The notes beneath the pieces were generated by a model, which worked only from the letters and a program-made list of their open reading frames with translations, made no database searches and was not told the origin of the DNA. This document shows, piece after piece, positions 26,036-34,750 of a DNA stretch of 64,000 bases (its first letter is position 1; every line of letters starts with the position of its first letter). Source of the DNA: Pseudoroseomonas cervicalis (GTDB lineage Bacteria; Pseudomonadota; Alphaproteobacteria; Acetobacterales; Acetobacteraceae); assembly GCF_030818485.1 (NCBI RefSeq), contig NZ_JAUTAJ010000002.1:1-64000 (forward strand), given 5' to 3'. The position numbers and the translations under genes were made by a program.

Positions 26036-26803
26036 ATGCAGCTCAACGACAAGGTCGCCCTCATCACCGGTGCCAGTTCCGGCATCGGCGCCGCCGCGGC
26101 GCGGCTCTTCGCGGCGGAGGGGGCGCGCCTCGTCCTCGCCGGCCGCGACCGCGCGCGGCTGGATGCCGTGCTGCGCGACATCGAAGCCCGGGGCGGCGCG
26201 GCCATCGGCCTCACCGGCGATCTGCGCGACCCGGCCATGGCCGCGGCGCTGGTGCAGGCGGCCGAGGAAACATTCGGCGGGCTCGACATCGCCTTCAACA
26301 ATGCCGGCGACACCGGGCCGGCCCTGCCACTGCAGGAGCTGGCGCCGGCGCAGTGGCAGGCGGTGATCGACGCCAACCTGACCGCCGCCTATCTCGGCGC
26401 GCGGCAGCAGATCCCGGCGCTGCTGCGGCGCGGCGGCGGCTCGCTGATCTTCACCGCCTCCTTCGTGGGTCACTGCAGCGGCATCGCCGGCATGGCCGCC
26501 TATGGCGCCGCCAAGGCCGGGCTGGTCGGGCTGGCGCGCTGCCTGGCGGTGGAGCTGGGCGCGCAGGGCATCCGGGTGAACGCCCTGCTGCCCGGCGGCA
26601 CCGACACGCCGATGTTCCCCGCCAACCAGCCCGGCGCCGCGCCGGAGATCCGCCCGGCGGTGGAGGGGCTGCACGCGCTGGGCCGTGTGGCGCAGCCGGA
26701 GGAGATCGCCCGCGCCGCGCTGTTCCTGGCCTCGGACGCGTCCAGCTTCGTCACCGGCAGCGCGCTGCTGGCCGATGGTGGGGCCAGCATCCGGCGGCTC
26801 TAG
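26036..26803 (+). CDS. SDR-family oxidoreductase
   Basis: A 255-residue classical short-chain dehydrogenase. The cofactor motif is TGASSGIG, the NNAG motif is present, and catalysis uses Ser in FTASF and Tyr/Lys in YGAAK. The C-terminal GSALLADGGASIRRL is typical. Arg in LAGRDRARL after the second strand suggests NADP(H) preference. It is isolated, about 80 bases after the amidohydrolase. Substrate unknown. Confidence 0.87.
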   Translation: MQLNDKVALITGASSGIGAAAARLFAAEGARLVLAGRDRARLDAVLRDIEARGGAAIGLTGDLRDPAMAAALVQAAEETFGGLDIAFNNAGDTGPALPLQELAPAQWQAVIDANLTAAYLGARQQIPALLRRGGGSLIFTASFVGHCSGIAGMAAYGAAKAGLVGLARCLAVELGAQGIRVNALLPGGTDTPMFPANQPGAAPEIRPAVEGLHALGRVAQPEEIARAALFLASDASSFVTGSALLADGGASIRRL

Positions 26804-27114
26804 GGCCTCTCCCGAGTGCAGCGCCACCATTCCGGCCATGGCGGAGGGGATGGCAACGGGGTTTTCCCGGATGCGGCCCCGGCCGCTTGGCGCCGCCGAT
26901 CGAGCTGATCCGGCCCCGCGGCAAGACGCCGCCAAAGGAGCCGCGGCGGAGGATTTCCGCCATTCCCCGGCGACACCAAGACGGTGCCAGGTGGCGCAGC
27001 CTTCGCCGGGCTGGTGGCTGGCGGCGCAGCTCTCCCTGCGCCGGGCCAGGGCAGGCGTGTGGGAGCGCCTGCCGCAGCCGGTTCGGCTGCGTGGCCTCGC
27101 GCTCGGGCACGCAT
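26804..27114. other. 311-base gap between two convergent SDR genes
   Basis: No frame here looks like a real gene; the open frames give Arg/Pro-rich shadow translations with no recognisable domain. I see no tRNA, no long inverted repeat and no clear terminator with a T-tract. It may be decayed coding DNA at the border of the compositionally different SDR gene that follows. Confidence 0.5.
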
Positions 27115-27846
27115 TCAGGTCATGTATCTGCCGGCATTCACATGAATGGTCTGGCCTGTCAGATATTCGGTCTCCAGGATCATCCGTGTCGCCGGCCACA
27201 GTTCGTCTGGGCGCCCCATGCGCCCCAGAGGCAGATGCTCGGTGGGGCCCGCATCAATCGCCCTGGCCATCCTGCTCTCGATCAAGGCGGGCGCTATCGC
27301 ATTCGCCGTGATCCGGTGCGGACGGAGAGCGGTGGCATAGGCGTGCATCAGGCCCTCGACGCCGCCTTTCGAAGCGGCATAGGCGGCCGAAAGCCCGCCG
27401 CCGGTGCGGGCGGCGGCCGACGACATGAAGATCAGCCGGCCACCATTGCGCATCATCTGAGGCCATGCCGCCTGCGAGACCAGAAACGCACTCGTCAGAT
27501 TGGCATGAAGCGTCCTCTGGAAATGCGCGAGGTCGAGACGGTCGATCGGGCATAGCTCCCCGATGCCGGCATTGTTGATCACGCAATCGATGCGGCCGAA
27601 ATGCGCGAGCGTGTCCCCGACCAGGCGCTCGGCCTCCCCGGCGATGCCGATATCCGCCCGCAGGCCGATGCCGTCCTTCAGCCGGGACAGCATCCGATCG
27701 ACCTCGGCACTCTCCGAGCGATAATTCACCGCAACCTGGTGACCCTCCGCAGCGGCCGCGACCGCCAGCGCGGCGCCGATGCCGCGGCCGGCGCCGGTGA
27801 TCAGGATGACCTTCGCCGAAGGGTTCTGGATGTTCCGCATGATCAT
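27115..27846 (-). CDS. SDR-family oxidoreductase, compositionally different
   Basis: A 243-residue short-chain dehydrogenase with TGAGRGIG, NNAG, Ser in MSSAA and YAASK. AVNYRSESAEVDRM places basic residues for NADPH, as in 3-oxoacyl-ACP-type reductases. ATG 27846 has AGGAG five bases upstream and is preferred over the frame start at 27915. The gene uses more A/T-ending codons than its neighbours (for example the stretch 27120-27200) and may be a recent arrival. Substrate unknown. Confidence 0.85.
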   Translation of the reverse strand: MIMRNIQNPSAKVILITGAGRGIGAALAVAAAAEGHQVAVNYRSESAEVDRMLSRLKDGIGLRADIGIAGEAERLVGDTLAHFGRIDCVINNAGIGELCPIDRLDLAHFQRTLHANLTSAFLVSQAAWPQMMRNGGRLIFMSSAAARTGGGLSAAYAASKGGVEGLMHAYATALRPHRITANAIAPALIESRMARAIDAGPTEHLPLGRMGRPDELWPATRMILETEYLTGQTIHVNAGRYMT

Positions 27847-28012
27847 TCCGACTCCTGGACCGGGTTCCAGCGGAGTTGCCTGGCGCGACGTGATCTCCGG
27901 CTCATGCCGCGCCATGACGCGCGCATCCGGCCGCGTCCCTCCCCGGCCTCCACCACCGCGCGGCCATGGCGAACCGGCTCAGGCGCGGATGGGCGCTGGC
28001 CGGCGCCGCGCC

Positions 28013-28537
28013 TCACCGCACGCGCTGCCATTCGATCTCGATGCGCGTGCCTTCCGGGCGCCGGAACCGCTCCCGCATGCGGTCGCCCGTCACGGCGAAG
28101 GTCAGCTCTTCCCGCGTGCGCACGCTGCCGACCCAGTTCGGAAAGGTCGCGCCCAGCACGCGGTTGCCGCTGAATTCGCCCCGCTCATCGACGGTGTAGG
28201 TGCCGAAGAAGCCGATATTGCGTGCCATGGCGTCGCGGTTCTCCGCATCCGTGCCCTGGCCGCGCGCGTCGGAGGCGAAGCGCGGCGTGTCGGCATCCGT
28301 CAGCACCTCGACGAAATGCAGATCGGGGGTGAAGACCAGCATGCCATGGGGCCGCGCGCCATAGGCGGGGATGTTGCGGCCGCCGGGGTCGATGGTGGCG
28401 GAGACCATGCGCCAGCTGCCCAGCACCTGGTTGGGCGCCGCGGGGCTGGCGGGCGGGCGCTCCGACGCGGTCTGCGCCAGGGCGGGCATGGCGGCCAGGC
28501 CGACGGCCATGGCGAACAGCGTGGGGCGGAGGCGCAT
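28013..28537 (-). CDS. secreted lipocalin-like domain protein
   Basis: A 174-residue exported protein. The signal peptide MRLRPTLFAMAVGLAAMPALAQ ends at an AXA-type site. The mature part begins with LGSWRMVSATIDPGGRNIPAYG and contains HGMLVFTPDLHFVEV and FFGTYTVDERG, the pattern of lipocalin-like domain 5 proteins (PF13924), which often occur in catabolic or regulatory clusters with unknown ligand. It has no clear operon partner. Function unknown. Confidence 0.8.
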   Translation of the reverse strand: MRLRPTLFAMAVGLAAMPALAQTASERPPASPAAPNQVLGSWRMVSATIDPGGRNIPAYGARPHGMLVFTPDLHFVEVLTDADTPRFASDARGQGTDAENRDAMARNIGFFGTYTVDERGEFSGNRVLGATFPNWVGSVRTREELTFAVTGDRMRERFRRPEGTRIEIEWQRVR

Positions 28538-28729
28538 GGGATCTGTCCTTTCCGGTCATGGCGCCGGGCATCCGGCGCGCGCGGCCATGCGGCGGCCAGG
28601 GCGGTGGCCCCATGCGGGACACCGGCCGGGCCACCCGGCTGCCCGCTATCTGGCGGCGCGGGGCCGGCCGCATAACCCGGCCGGCCCGGGATGCGCTGGT
28701 GAGCGATGCTCACCAATGGCGCGGCCGGT

Positions 28730-29620
28730 TCAGCCGGCGGCGCCCTGCCCCTCGATCAGCGGACGGCAGCCGGCGATCTCCTCGCCCAGCCAGTCCATCA
28801 GGGCGCGGATGCGCGGCGTCTGCCGCAGATCGGGATGGGTCAGCAGCCAGAGCGTGCCGGACAGCTCCTCCCGCGGCGGCGCCAGGCGCTGCAGGCCGGG
28901 GCGGCTGTCGCCGGCGAAGCAGGGCAGGTAGCCGATGCCCAGCCCCTGCTGCACCGCCGCGGTCATGCCCAGCACGCTGTCCAGCCGGGCGGCGATGCGT
29001 GGCTCCGGCACCGCCTCGGCCAGGCGCCGCAGCGCGCGGATGCCGGACAGCCCCTCCCCCGGCAGCACCCAGGGCGCGGTGTCGGGCTCGTCGCCCGGGC
29101 GGCCATACAGCGCCCAGGCGATGCGCGCGACGCGGCGGCCCACCAGCGTCTCCGGCGGGGCATCGCTGGCGCGCAGCGCCACATCGGCGTCGCGGCGCGA
29201 CAGATTGGCCGCCGCATTGCCGGTGACGAGGTCGAGCCGGATGGCGGGATGCGCCTGCCGGAAGCGCGCCAGCACCGGCAGCAGCAGATCGGCCAGCAGG
29301 CTGTCGCTGCTGGCCAGCCGCACCTCGCCCGAGGGCGCCGGCCGCTCCCCGGCCAGGCGCCGCGTCACCGCCGCCACCTCCTCCGCCATGCGGGCGGCCA
29401 GTGTCGCCAGCGCCTCCCCCGCCGGGGTCGGCACATAGCCGGTGCGGTGCCGCTCGAAGAGCGGGCAGCCGATCTGCGCCTCGAGCTGGCCGAGGCGGCG
29501 GAAGGCGGTGGAGTGGTGGATGCCGAGGCGGGCCGCCGCCTCCGGCAGGCTGCCGGCGCGGGCGATGGCGTCGACCAGGCGGATATCGTCCCAGGCCAGG
29601 TCGCGGGCGGGGTCGGGCAT
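28730..29620 (-). CDS. LysR-family transcriptional regulator
   Basis: A 296-residue LysR regulator. The N-terminal winged helix is recognisable (IARAGSLPEAAARLGIHHST, then FRRLGQLEAQIGCPLFERH), followed by a periplasmic-binding-like effector domain (GEVRLASSDSLLADLLLPVL). It is divergent from mhqO-mhqD, and an inverted repeat lies in the shared region. Control of those genes by quinone-like or related compounds is inferred from the arrangement. Confidence 0.88.
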   Translation of the reverse strand: MPDPARDLAWDDIRLVDAIARAGSLPEAAARLGIHHSTAFRRLGQLEAQIGCPLFERHRTGYVPTPAGEALATLAARMAEEVAAVTRRLAGERPAPSGEVRLASSDSLLADLLLPVLARFRQAHPAIRLDLVTGNAAANLSRRDADVALRASDAPPETLVGRRVARIAWALYGRPGDEPDTAPWVLPGEGLSGIRALRRLAEAVPEPRIAARLDSVLGMTAAVQQGLGIGYLPCFAGDSRPGLQRLAPPREELSGTLWLLTHPDLRQTPRIRALMDWLGEEIAGCRPLIEGQGAAG

Positions 29621-29712
29621 GGGCCAGCGCCTCTGTCAGCCGCGCGCAGCCAGCGCGGCGGGCCATGCTAACCCAGGCATGGCCGCAATGCCAATCGCGG
29701 CGCTGCAAGGTG

Positions 29713-29734
29713 CCGATTGCAGGGATGCAATCGG
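29713..29734. promoter_or_regulatory. inverted repeat, candidate operator between lysR and mhqO
   Basis: Arms CCGATTGCA (29713-29721) and TGCAATCGG (29726-29734) are perfectly complementary over 9 bases with a four-base centre. The site lies 80 bases before mhqO and 93 before lysR. A related half-site, GCCAATCG, occurs near 29690. LysR sites are often longer and less symmetric, so another regulator is possible. Confidence 0.5.
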
Positions 29735-29814
29735 TTTGCCCTCACGCCCGGCCGGTCCATGGCCTATCTGGAGGGCCAGGAACGGCGCACCCCGCGCCGC
29801 TGGAGATCGAAACG

Positions 29815-30738
29815 ATGACCCGCAACGGCATCCACCACGTCACCGCCATCGCCGGCCAGGCGCGGCGCAACCTGGATTTCTACACCCGCACCCTCGGCCT
29901 GCGGCTGGTGAAGAAGACGGTGAATTTCGACGATCCCGGCGCCTACCACTTCTACTATGGCGACGCCGCCGGCAGCCCCGGCTCGATCCTGACCTTCTTC
30001 CCCTGGGAGCATGCGGCCCCCGGCCGCCAGGGCATTGGCGAGCTGCAGGAGACGGTGTTCCGCATCCCGCAGGCCTCGGTGGGCTACTGGCTGCAGCGCC
30101 TGGCGGCGCAGGGGGTGGAGCGCGCCGGCCGCTTCGGCGAGACGCTGCTGCGCTTCCGCGACCCGGATGGCATGGCGCTCGCGCTGGTCGGCCTGCCCGG
30201 CATCGAGGCGGAGCCGGCCTGGAGCACCGGCGAGGTCCCGGCCGAGCACGCCATCCGCGGCATCCACGGCGTCAGCCTGATGCTGGACAAGGCGGAGCCC
30301 ACCGGCGCCATCCTCGCGGATGTGTTCGGCTTCGCCGAGGCGGGGCGGGAGGGCGATACGCTGCGCTTCCAGGTGCCCGGCCAGCCGCTCGGCGGCATCG
30401 TCGACCTGCGCGGCGTGGGCGGCTTCCTGCCGGCGCGGCTCGGCCGCGGCTCGGTGCATCATCTGGCCTTCCGCGCCGCCGATGACGCGGCCGAGATGGC
30501 GATGGTGAAGCGCCTGGCCGAGAATCACGGCATCCACACGACGGAGCAGAAGGATCGCGACTATTTCCGCTCGGTCTATTTCCGCGAGCCCGGCCATGTG
30601 CTGTTCGAGATCGCGACGGATGTCCCCGGCTTCGCCGTGGACGAGCCGGCCGAGCAGCTGGGCCAGGCGCTGAAGCTGCCGCGTTTCCTGGAGCAGCACC
30701 GCGCCACGATCGAGGCGGCGCTGCCGGAGCTGGGCTGA
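29815..30738 (+). CDS. mhqO: ring-cleaving dioxygenase of the glyoxalase superfamily (MhqO-like)
   Basis: A 307-residue protein with two vicinal-oxygen-chelate modules, each with a metal His: GIHHVTAI near the N-terminus and SVHHLAFRA in the second half, with Glu in VLFEIATD. Bacillus MhqO and related dioxygenases protect against hydroquinones and quinones. It starts at ATG 29815. The alpha/beta hydrolase gene that follows after 27 bases matches MhqD, so the pair reproduces the mhqO-mhqD arrangement. The start of a further frame to 29401 is a shadow of lysR. Confidence 0.86.
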   Translation: MTRNGIHHVTAIAGQARRNLDFYTRTLGLRLVKKTVNFDDPGAYHFYYGDAAGSPGSILTFFPWEHAAPGRQGIGELQETVFRIPQASVGYWLQRLAAQGVERAGRFGETLLRFRDPDGMALALVGLPGIEAEPAWSTGEVPAEHAIRGIHGVSLMLDKAEPTGAILADVFGFAEAGREGDTLRFQVPGQPLGGIVDLRGVGGFLPARLGRGSVHHLAFRAADDAAEMAMVKRLAENHGIHTTEQKDRDYFRSVYFREPGHVLFEIATDVPGFAVDEPAEQLGQALKLPRFLEQHRATIEAALPELG

Positions 30739-30765
30739 ACCCCGCGGGACGAAAGGAGCCCGAGC

Positions 30766-31416
30766 ATGACGGAGAGTTTGAAGGGCGAGCTCGAGGGTTT
30801 CGCCTATCGCTTCGAGCCGGGCGGCGATGCCGCCCCGCCCCTGCTGCTGCTGCACGGCACCGGCGGCGACGAGAACGACCTGATCCCGCTGGGCCGGGAG
30901 CTGGCCCCGGGCCGCGCTTTGCTCTCGCCGCGCGGCCGGGTGCTGGAGGCCGGCATGCCGCGCTTCTTCCGCCGCCTGGCGGAGGGGGTGTTCGACGAGG
31001 CCGATCTGGTCGCCCAGGCGGCGGCGCTGGCCGGCTTCGTCACCGCGGCGCGGCAGCGCCACGGGCTGGCGGCGCCGGTGGCGCTCGGCTTCTCCAACGG
31101 CGCCAACATCGCCGCGGCGCTGCTGCTGCTGCATCCCGACCTGCTGGCCGGCGCGGCGCTGCTGCGCGCCATGCCGCCGCTGCGCCAGCCGCCCGCCATG
31201 GCGATCCCCGGCACGAAGGTGCTGCTGCTCTCCGGCAGCCATGACCCGATCGTGCCGGCCGCCGGCAGCGCGGCGCTGGCGGCGACGCTCTCCGGCGCCG
31301 GCGCCCAGGTCACCCACCACAACCTGCCGGCCGGGCATGGGCTGACACGGATGGATCTGGCGCTGGCGCAGAAATGGCTGGAAGCTCAGGCCAAGGCGAC
31401 GGCGCCCATGGGCTGA
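30766..31416 (+). CDS. mhqD: alpha/beta hydrolase, carboxylesterase/MhqD type
   Basis: A 216-residue cytoplasmic serine hydrolase of the phospholipase/carboxylesterase family. The catalytic triad is Ser110 (GFSNGA), Asp160 (GSHDPIVP) and His191 (GHGLT); the oxyanion region is LHGTGGDEND. The coding region follows mhqO and precedes a metallophosphoesterase gene by 25 bases. Its exact substrate in quinone protection is not known even in model species. Confidence 0.87.
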   Translation: MTESLKGELEGFAYRFEPGGDAAPPLLLLHGTGGDENDLIPLGRELAPGRALLSPRGRVLEAGMPRFFRRLAEGVFDEADLVAQAAALAGFVTAARQRHGLAAPVALGFSNGANIAAALLLLHPDLLAGAALLRAMPPLRQPPAMAIPGTKVLLLSGSHDPIVPAAGSAALAATLSGAGAQVTHHNLPAGHGLTRMDLALAQKWLEAQAKATAPMG

Positions 31417-31441
31417 GGCGGCCGCGACCCGGGGGAACAGC

Positions 31442-32185
31442 ATGCGCTACGCGGTCCTGGCGGATATCCATGCCAATCGCGAAGCCTGCGAGGCCTGCCT
31501 GGCGCATGCCGCCGGGCATGGCCATGACCGGCTGGTGCTGCTGGGCGACATGGTCGGCTATGGCGGCGATCCGCTCTGGGCGGCGGAGTTCGCGCAGGCC
31601 GCCGTGGCGGCGGGCGCCATCGCCGTGCTCGGCAATCATGACGAGGCGGTGGCGACCGGCCGCACCGGCGGCATGAGCGGCGACGCCGCCACCGCCGCCG
31701 CCTGGCACCGCAGCGTGCTGCCCCCCGCTTCGCTGGCCTTCCTCGGCGCCCTGCCGCGCGAGGCGGAGGCGGAGGGCATCCGCCTGCTGCATGCCGACCC
31801 GGCGGCGCCCGAAAGCTGGAACTACGTCACCGACCCTGAGGCCGCGCGGGCCGGGCTGGATGCCTCGCCCTTCTGGCTGACGCTGTGCGGCCATGTGCAT
31901 GCGCCGCGCCTCTATGGGCTGACCGCCACCGACAAGCTGGCGGCACTGCGCCCGGTGCCGGGCCAGGCGGTGCCGCTGCTCAGGGCACGGCGCTGGCTGG
32001 CGGTGATGGGCTCGGTCGGCCAGCCGCGCGATGGCGATCCTTCCGCCTGCTACGCCATCCTCGACAGCGAACGCGGCGAATGCGTCTGGCACCGCGTGCC
32101 CTACGACATCGAGGCCGCCGCCGCCCGCATCCGCGCCGCCGGCCTGCCGGAGCGGCTGGCGGCGCGGCTGTCCGAGGGGCGCTGA
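31442..32185 (+). CDS. metallophosphoesterase (YfcE/PrpE-like calcineurin fold)
   Basis: A 247-residue binuclear metallophosphoesterase. Metal ligands are visible in order: Asp8 and His10 (LADIHAN), Asp36 (LLGDMVGYGG), Asn65-His66 (GNHDEA), His117 (LLHADP), and His151/His153 (CGHVHAP). ATG 31442 follows GGGGGAA. One base separates its stop from the start of the kinase gene, so the two are coupled; it may act as a phosphoprotein phosphatase opposing the kinase, though this family also cleaves nucleotides and phosphodiesters. Confidence 0.87.
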   Translation: MRYAVLADIHANREACEACLAHAAGHGHDRLVLLGDMVGYGGDPLWAAEFAQAAVAAGAIAVLGNHDEAVATGRTGGMSGDAATAAAWHRSVLPPASLAFLGALPREAEAEGIRLLHADPAAPESWNYVTDPEAARAGLDASPFWLTLCGHVHAPRLYGLTATDKLAALRPVPGQAVPLLRARRWLAVMGSVGQPRDGDPSACYAILDSERGECVWHRVPYDIEAAAARIRAAGLPERLAARLSEGR

Positions 32186-32186
32186 G

Positions 32187-33608
32187 ATGGCCCTGCCCCG
32201 CCTGCCGCCCGGCACGGTGCTGGACGGCTTCACCATCGGGCCGCTGCTGCACAAGGGCGGCATGGCGGCGCTGCACGAGACCACGCATCCCGACTGGCCC
32301 GACACGCCCCTGCTGATGAAGCTGCCGCGCCTGCAGGAGGGCGAGGACCCGGCCGCCATCGTCTCCTTCGAGATGGAGCTGATGATCCTGCCGCGCCTGT
32401 CGGGGCCGCATGTGCCGCGCTTCGTCGCCGCGCGCGGCTTCGAGGCGCAGCCCTATCTGGTGATGGAACGGATCGCCGGCGCCTCGCTGCGGCCGATGAT
32501 GGACGAGCTGCCGCGCCCGGTCGCGGAGGTGGCGGCGCTCGGCGCGCGCATCGCCCGCGCGCTGGATTCGCTGCACCGCCAGCATGTGGTGCATCTGGAT
32601 GTGAAGCCCTCCAACATCCTGCAGCGGCCGGATGGGCGGGTGGTGCTGGTGGATTTCGGCCTGTCGCATCACGAGCACCTGCCCGATCTGATGCGCGAGG
32701 AATTCCGCCTGCCCTATGGCACCGCGCCCTATATGGCGCCGGAGCAGGTGATGGGGCTGCGCGGCGATCCGCGCAGCGATCTCTTCGCCCTCGGCGTGCT
32801 GCTGTATGTCTTCACCACCGGCACGCGGCCCTTCGGCGACCCGCAGCGCCTGTCGGGGCTGAAGCGGCGGCTGTGGCGCGACCCGGTGCCGCCGCGCGCG
32901 CTGCGCCCCGACTGCCCCGCCTGGCTGCAGGAGACCATCCTGCGCTGCCTGGAGGTCGACCCGGCGCGCCGCCACCCCAGCGCCGCGCAGCTGGCCTTCG
33001 ACCTGGCCCAGCCGGAGCAGGTGGCGCTGACGCCGCGCGCGGCGAAGCTGCGGCGCGATGGCTGGGCGGCGGTGATCCGCCGCCGTTTCAACCCCGAGGC
33101 GCAGCCGGTCTTCCGCCTGCCGGGCGCGGCGCGGCAGCAGGCGCGGGCGCCGATCCTGGCGGTCGCCGTGGACCTTGCCGACCCGCCCGTCACGCCCCCC
33201 GAGGCGCTGCGCGACGCGGTGCGGGGCATGCTGGCGACGCTGCCCGGGGCGCGGCTGGCCTGCCTGCATGTGCAGAAGCTGAACCGCATTACCCCTGACA
33301 GCGACCTGGACCGCGAGGGGCGCAACCGCCACGCCCTGGCCCTGGCCGGGCTGAAGCACTGGGCGGCACCGCTCGGCCTGCCGGAGGAGCGGGTGAGCTT
33401 CCATGTGCTGGAGGGTGTCTCGGTGCCCGGGGCGCTGCTGGACTATGTCACCGCCGCCCGGGTGGACCATGTGGTGCTGGGCTGCCGCGTGCCCGCGCAG
33501 CGGCCGCGCTGGTCGGGCAGCGTCTCGGCCGAGCTGGCGGAGAAGGCGCCCTGCTCGGTCACCGTGGTGCGGCCGCGCGCGGCGGACGATGGGTGGGCGG
33601 GCTCCTGA
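32187..33608 (+). CDS. serine/threonine protein kinase fused to a universal stress protein domain
   Basis: A 473-residue soluble protein. Residues 10-290 form a Hanks-type kinase: a loose glycine loop (LLHKGGMAALHE), Lys45, Glu62/64 in the C helix, HLDVKPSN (Asp138, Lys140, Asn143) in place of HRD, DFG at 156-158 and APE at 184-186. All catalytic residues are kept. Residues 325-465 resemble a UspA domain (PILAVAVDLAD start; VDHVVLGCRVPAQ; SAELAEKAPCSVTVV end). No transmembrane helix or PASTA repeat is present. It is the last gene of the string starting at mhqO and abuts the metallophosphoesterase gene. Substrates unknown. Confidence 0.88.
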   Translation: MALPRLPPGTVLDGFTIGPLLHKGGMAALHETTHPDWPDTPLLMKLPRLQEGEDPAAIVSFEMELMILPRLSGPHVPRFVAARGFEAQPYLVMERIAGASLRPMMDELPRPVAEVAALGARIARALDSLHRQHVVHLDVKPSNILQRPDGRVVLVDFGLSHHEHLPDLMREEFRLPYGTAPYMAPEQVMGLRGDPRSDLFALGVLLYVFTTGTRPFGDPQRLSGLKRRLWRDPVPPRALRPDCPAWLQETILRCLEVDPARRHPSAAQLAFDLAQPEQVALTPRAAKLRRDGWAAVIRRRFNPEAQPVFRLPGAARQQARAPILAVAVDLADPPVTPPEALRDAVRGMLATLPGARLACLHVQKLNRITPDSDLDREGRNRHALALAGLKHWAAPLGLPEERVSFHVLEGVSVPGALLDYVTAARVDHVVLGCRVPAQRPRWSGSVSAELAEKAPCSVTVVRPRAADDGWAGS

Positions 33609-33631
33609 GCAAGACCTGTGCGTCAGCTTGG

Positions 33632-34750
33632 CTAAGACCTGAGCAGCGCCTCAAAATCAGCCCCTTTGGCAATCTTGCCAATCAATCTTGCAAGCTGCGG
33701 CTCTTTCCGCTGCACGCGCACAAAGTCCTCGGCCGTGCGTTTATCGACATACAGGACGCTGCAATATGCGGCGAGGGCAGCAAGATGGCCGTCATGCACA
33801 TCACTTCCAGGGCGCTCTAGCCTAGCTTGTCCATGCACTCGTAGCGCTTTGGCGATTATCTGACTAGGCAACGTCTCCATCGGAACTGTCTTGAGGGCCG
33901 AAAACGACCGACCAGTTTGCGGCGCAATGATTCGTAGCTGGTTTCTGAACGCCGCTAAACGGCTGAGGTCGGCAAGAACGGCCTCATCTCGGATTTCCGC
34001 CTCATCCAAGCCCTGCTTCACAAGCATCGAAACGATCAGCTCGCGAACGGAAGTACCCGCGGGGGGCATCAAGTCGATTACCCCCTTCATAAAAGCATCA
34101 GCCATTGCATGGGAGCGCGCCACATCCTGCCGTGTAGCCTGCAAAGCTTCCTTAACCACACGAACGTATATCTCATCAATTCTTGCACGAATCTGTCTCG
34201 GAGAGTTAATTTCTGATTTCGACAGAGCTCCAATTGTTTGATTTTCATCAAATATCTTCATGGGGCCAAATGCCGAAACCATTTCGAGATGCATCTTTCG
34301 AGAATGCATTATTGGCCTGATATACTTCCAGATCCGTGCATCTTCTCCCACCGCCTGCACGCCTGGGCCTATCCTGAGTAACAGCTCCTTCGCCCTATCC
34401 CGGACGGAGGCTAGATCGCGCAAGCCTTCCGAGGCCGCCATCGCTTCCGCCGCGAGAATCTGCACTATCGAACCCAGCCCCAGATCATCTTTTGGCAATC
34501 GCAGAAAGGCAATCATAGGTAATTCTTGCAGGAGATGAATTCGACGAAGCGCAGCCTCGTCATCTTCGCCGCCCATCAGTTCTTCGACGTGATGCCAAGA
34601 CAGAAGCGGAACCCGGCCATGTTCAATCAACCGCTCATGTAGACTTTGGGCGCGCTGCCGGCGCTCGGCATTGCCGCTCATGGTTGCATCCAGCCACTTA
34701 GCCCAGTGCGAGCTGTCGGGGGCTATGATCTCGGATGCGAAGAGATGCAC
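33632..34750 (-). CDS. PIN-like domain protein on a low-GC island
   Basis: A 372-residue protein of clearly lower GC and different codon use than its surroundings. The N-terminus (IIAPDSSHWAKW, Asp12), an early acidic pair (HHVEEL, Glu56-57) and the C-terminal block VHDGHLAALAAYCSVLYVDK (Asp320, Asp336, with Asp317 before it) follow the acidic-residue order of PIN-fold ribonucleases. The middle 200 residues are an unassigned helical region. GTG 34750 is the start, with AGGGGA eight bases upstream. It converges with the kinase gene and has no visible antitoxin. An RNase role is inferred; no exact family was recognised. Confidence 0.7.
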   Translation of the reverse strand: MHLFASEIIAPDSSHWAKWLDATMSGNAERRQRAQSLHERLIEHGRVPLLSWHHVEELMGGEDDEAALRRIHLLQELPMIAFLRLPKDDLGLGSIVQILAAEAMAASEGLRDLASVRDRAKELLLRIGPGVQAVGEDARIWKYIRPIMHSRKMHLEMVSAFGPMKIFDENQTIGALSKSEINSPRQIRARIDEIYVRVVKEALQATRQDVARSHAMADAFMKGVIDLMPPAGTSVRELIVSMLVKQGLDEAEIRDEAVLADLSRLAAFRNQLRIIAPQTGRSFSALKTVPMETLPSQIIAKALRVHGQARLERPGSDVHDGHLAALAAYCSVLYVDKRTAEDFVRVQRKEPQLARLIGKIAKGADFEALLRS

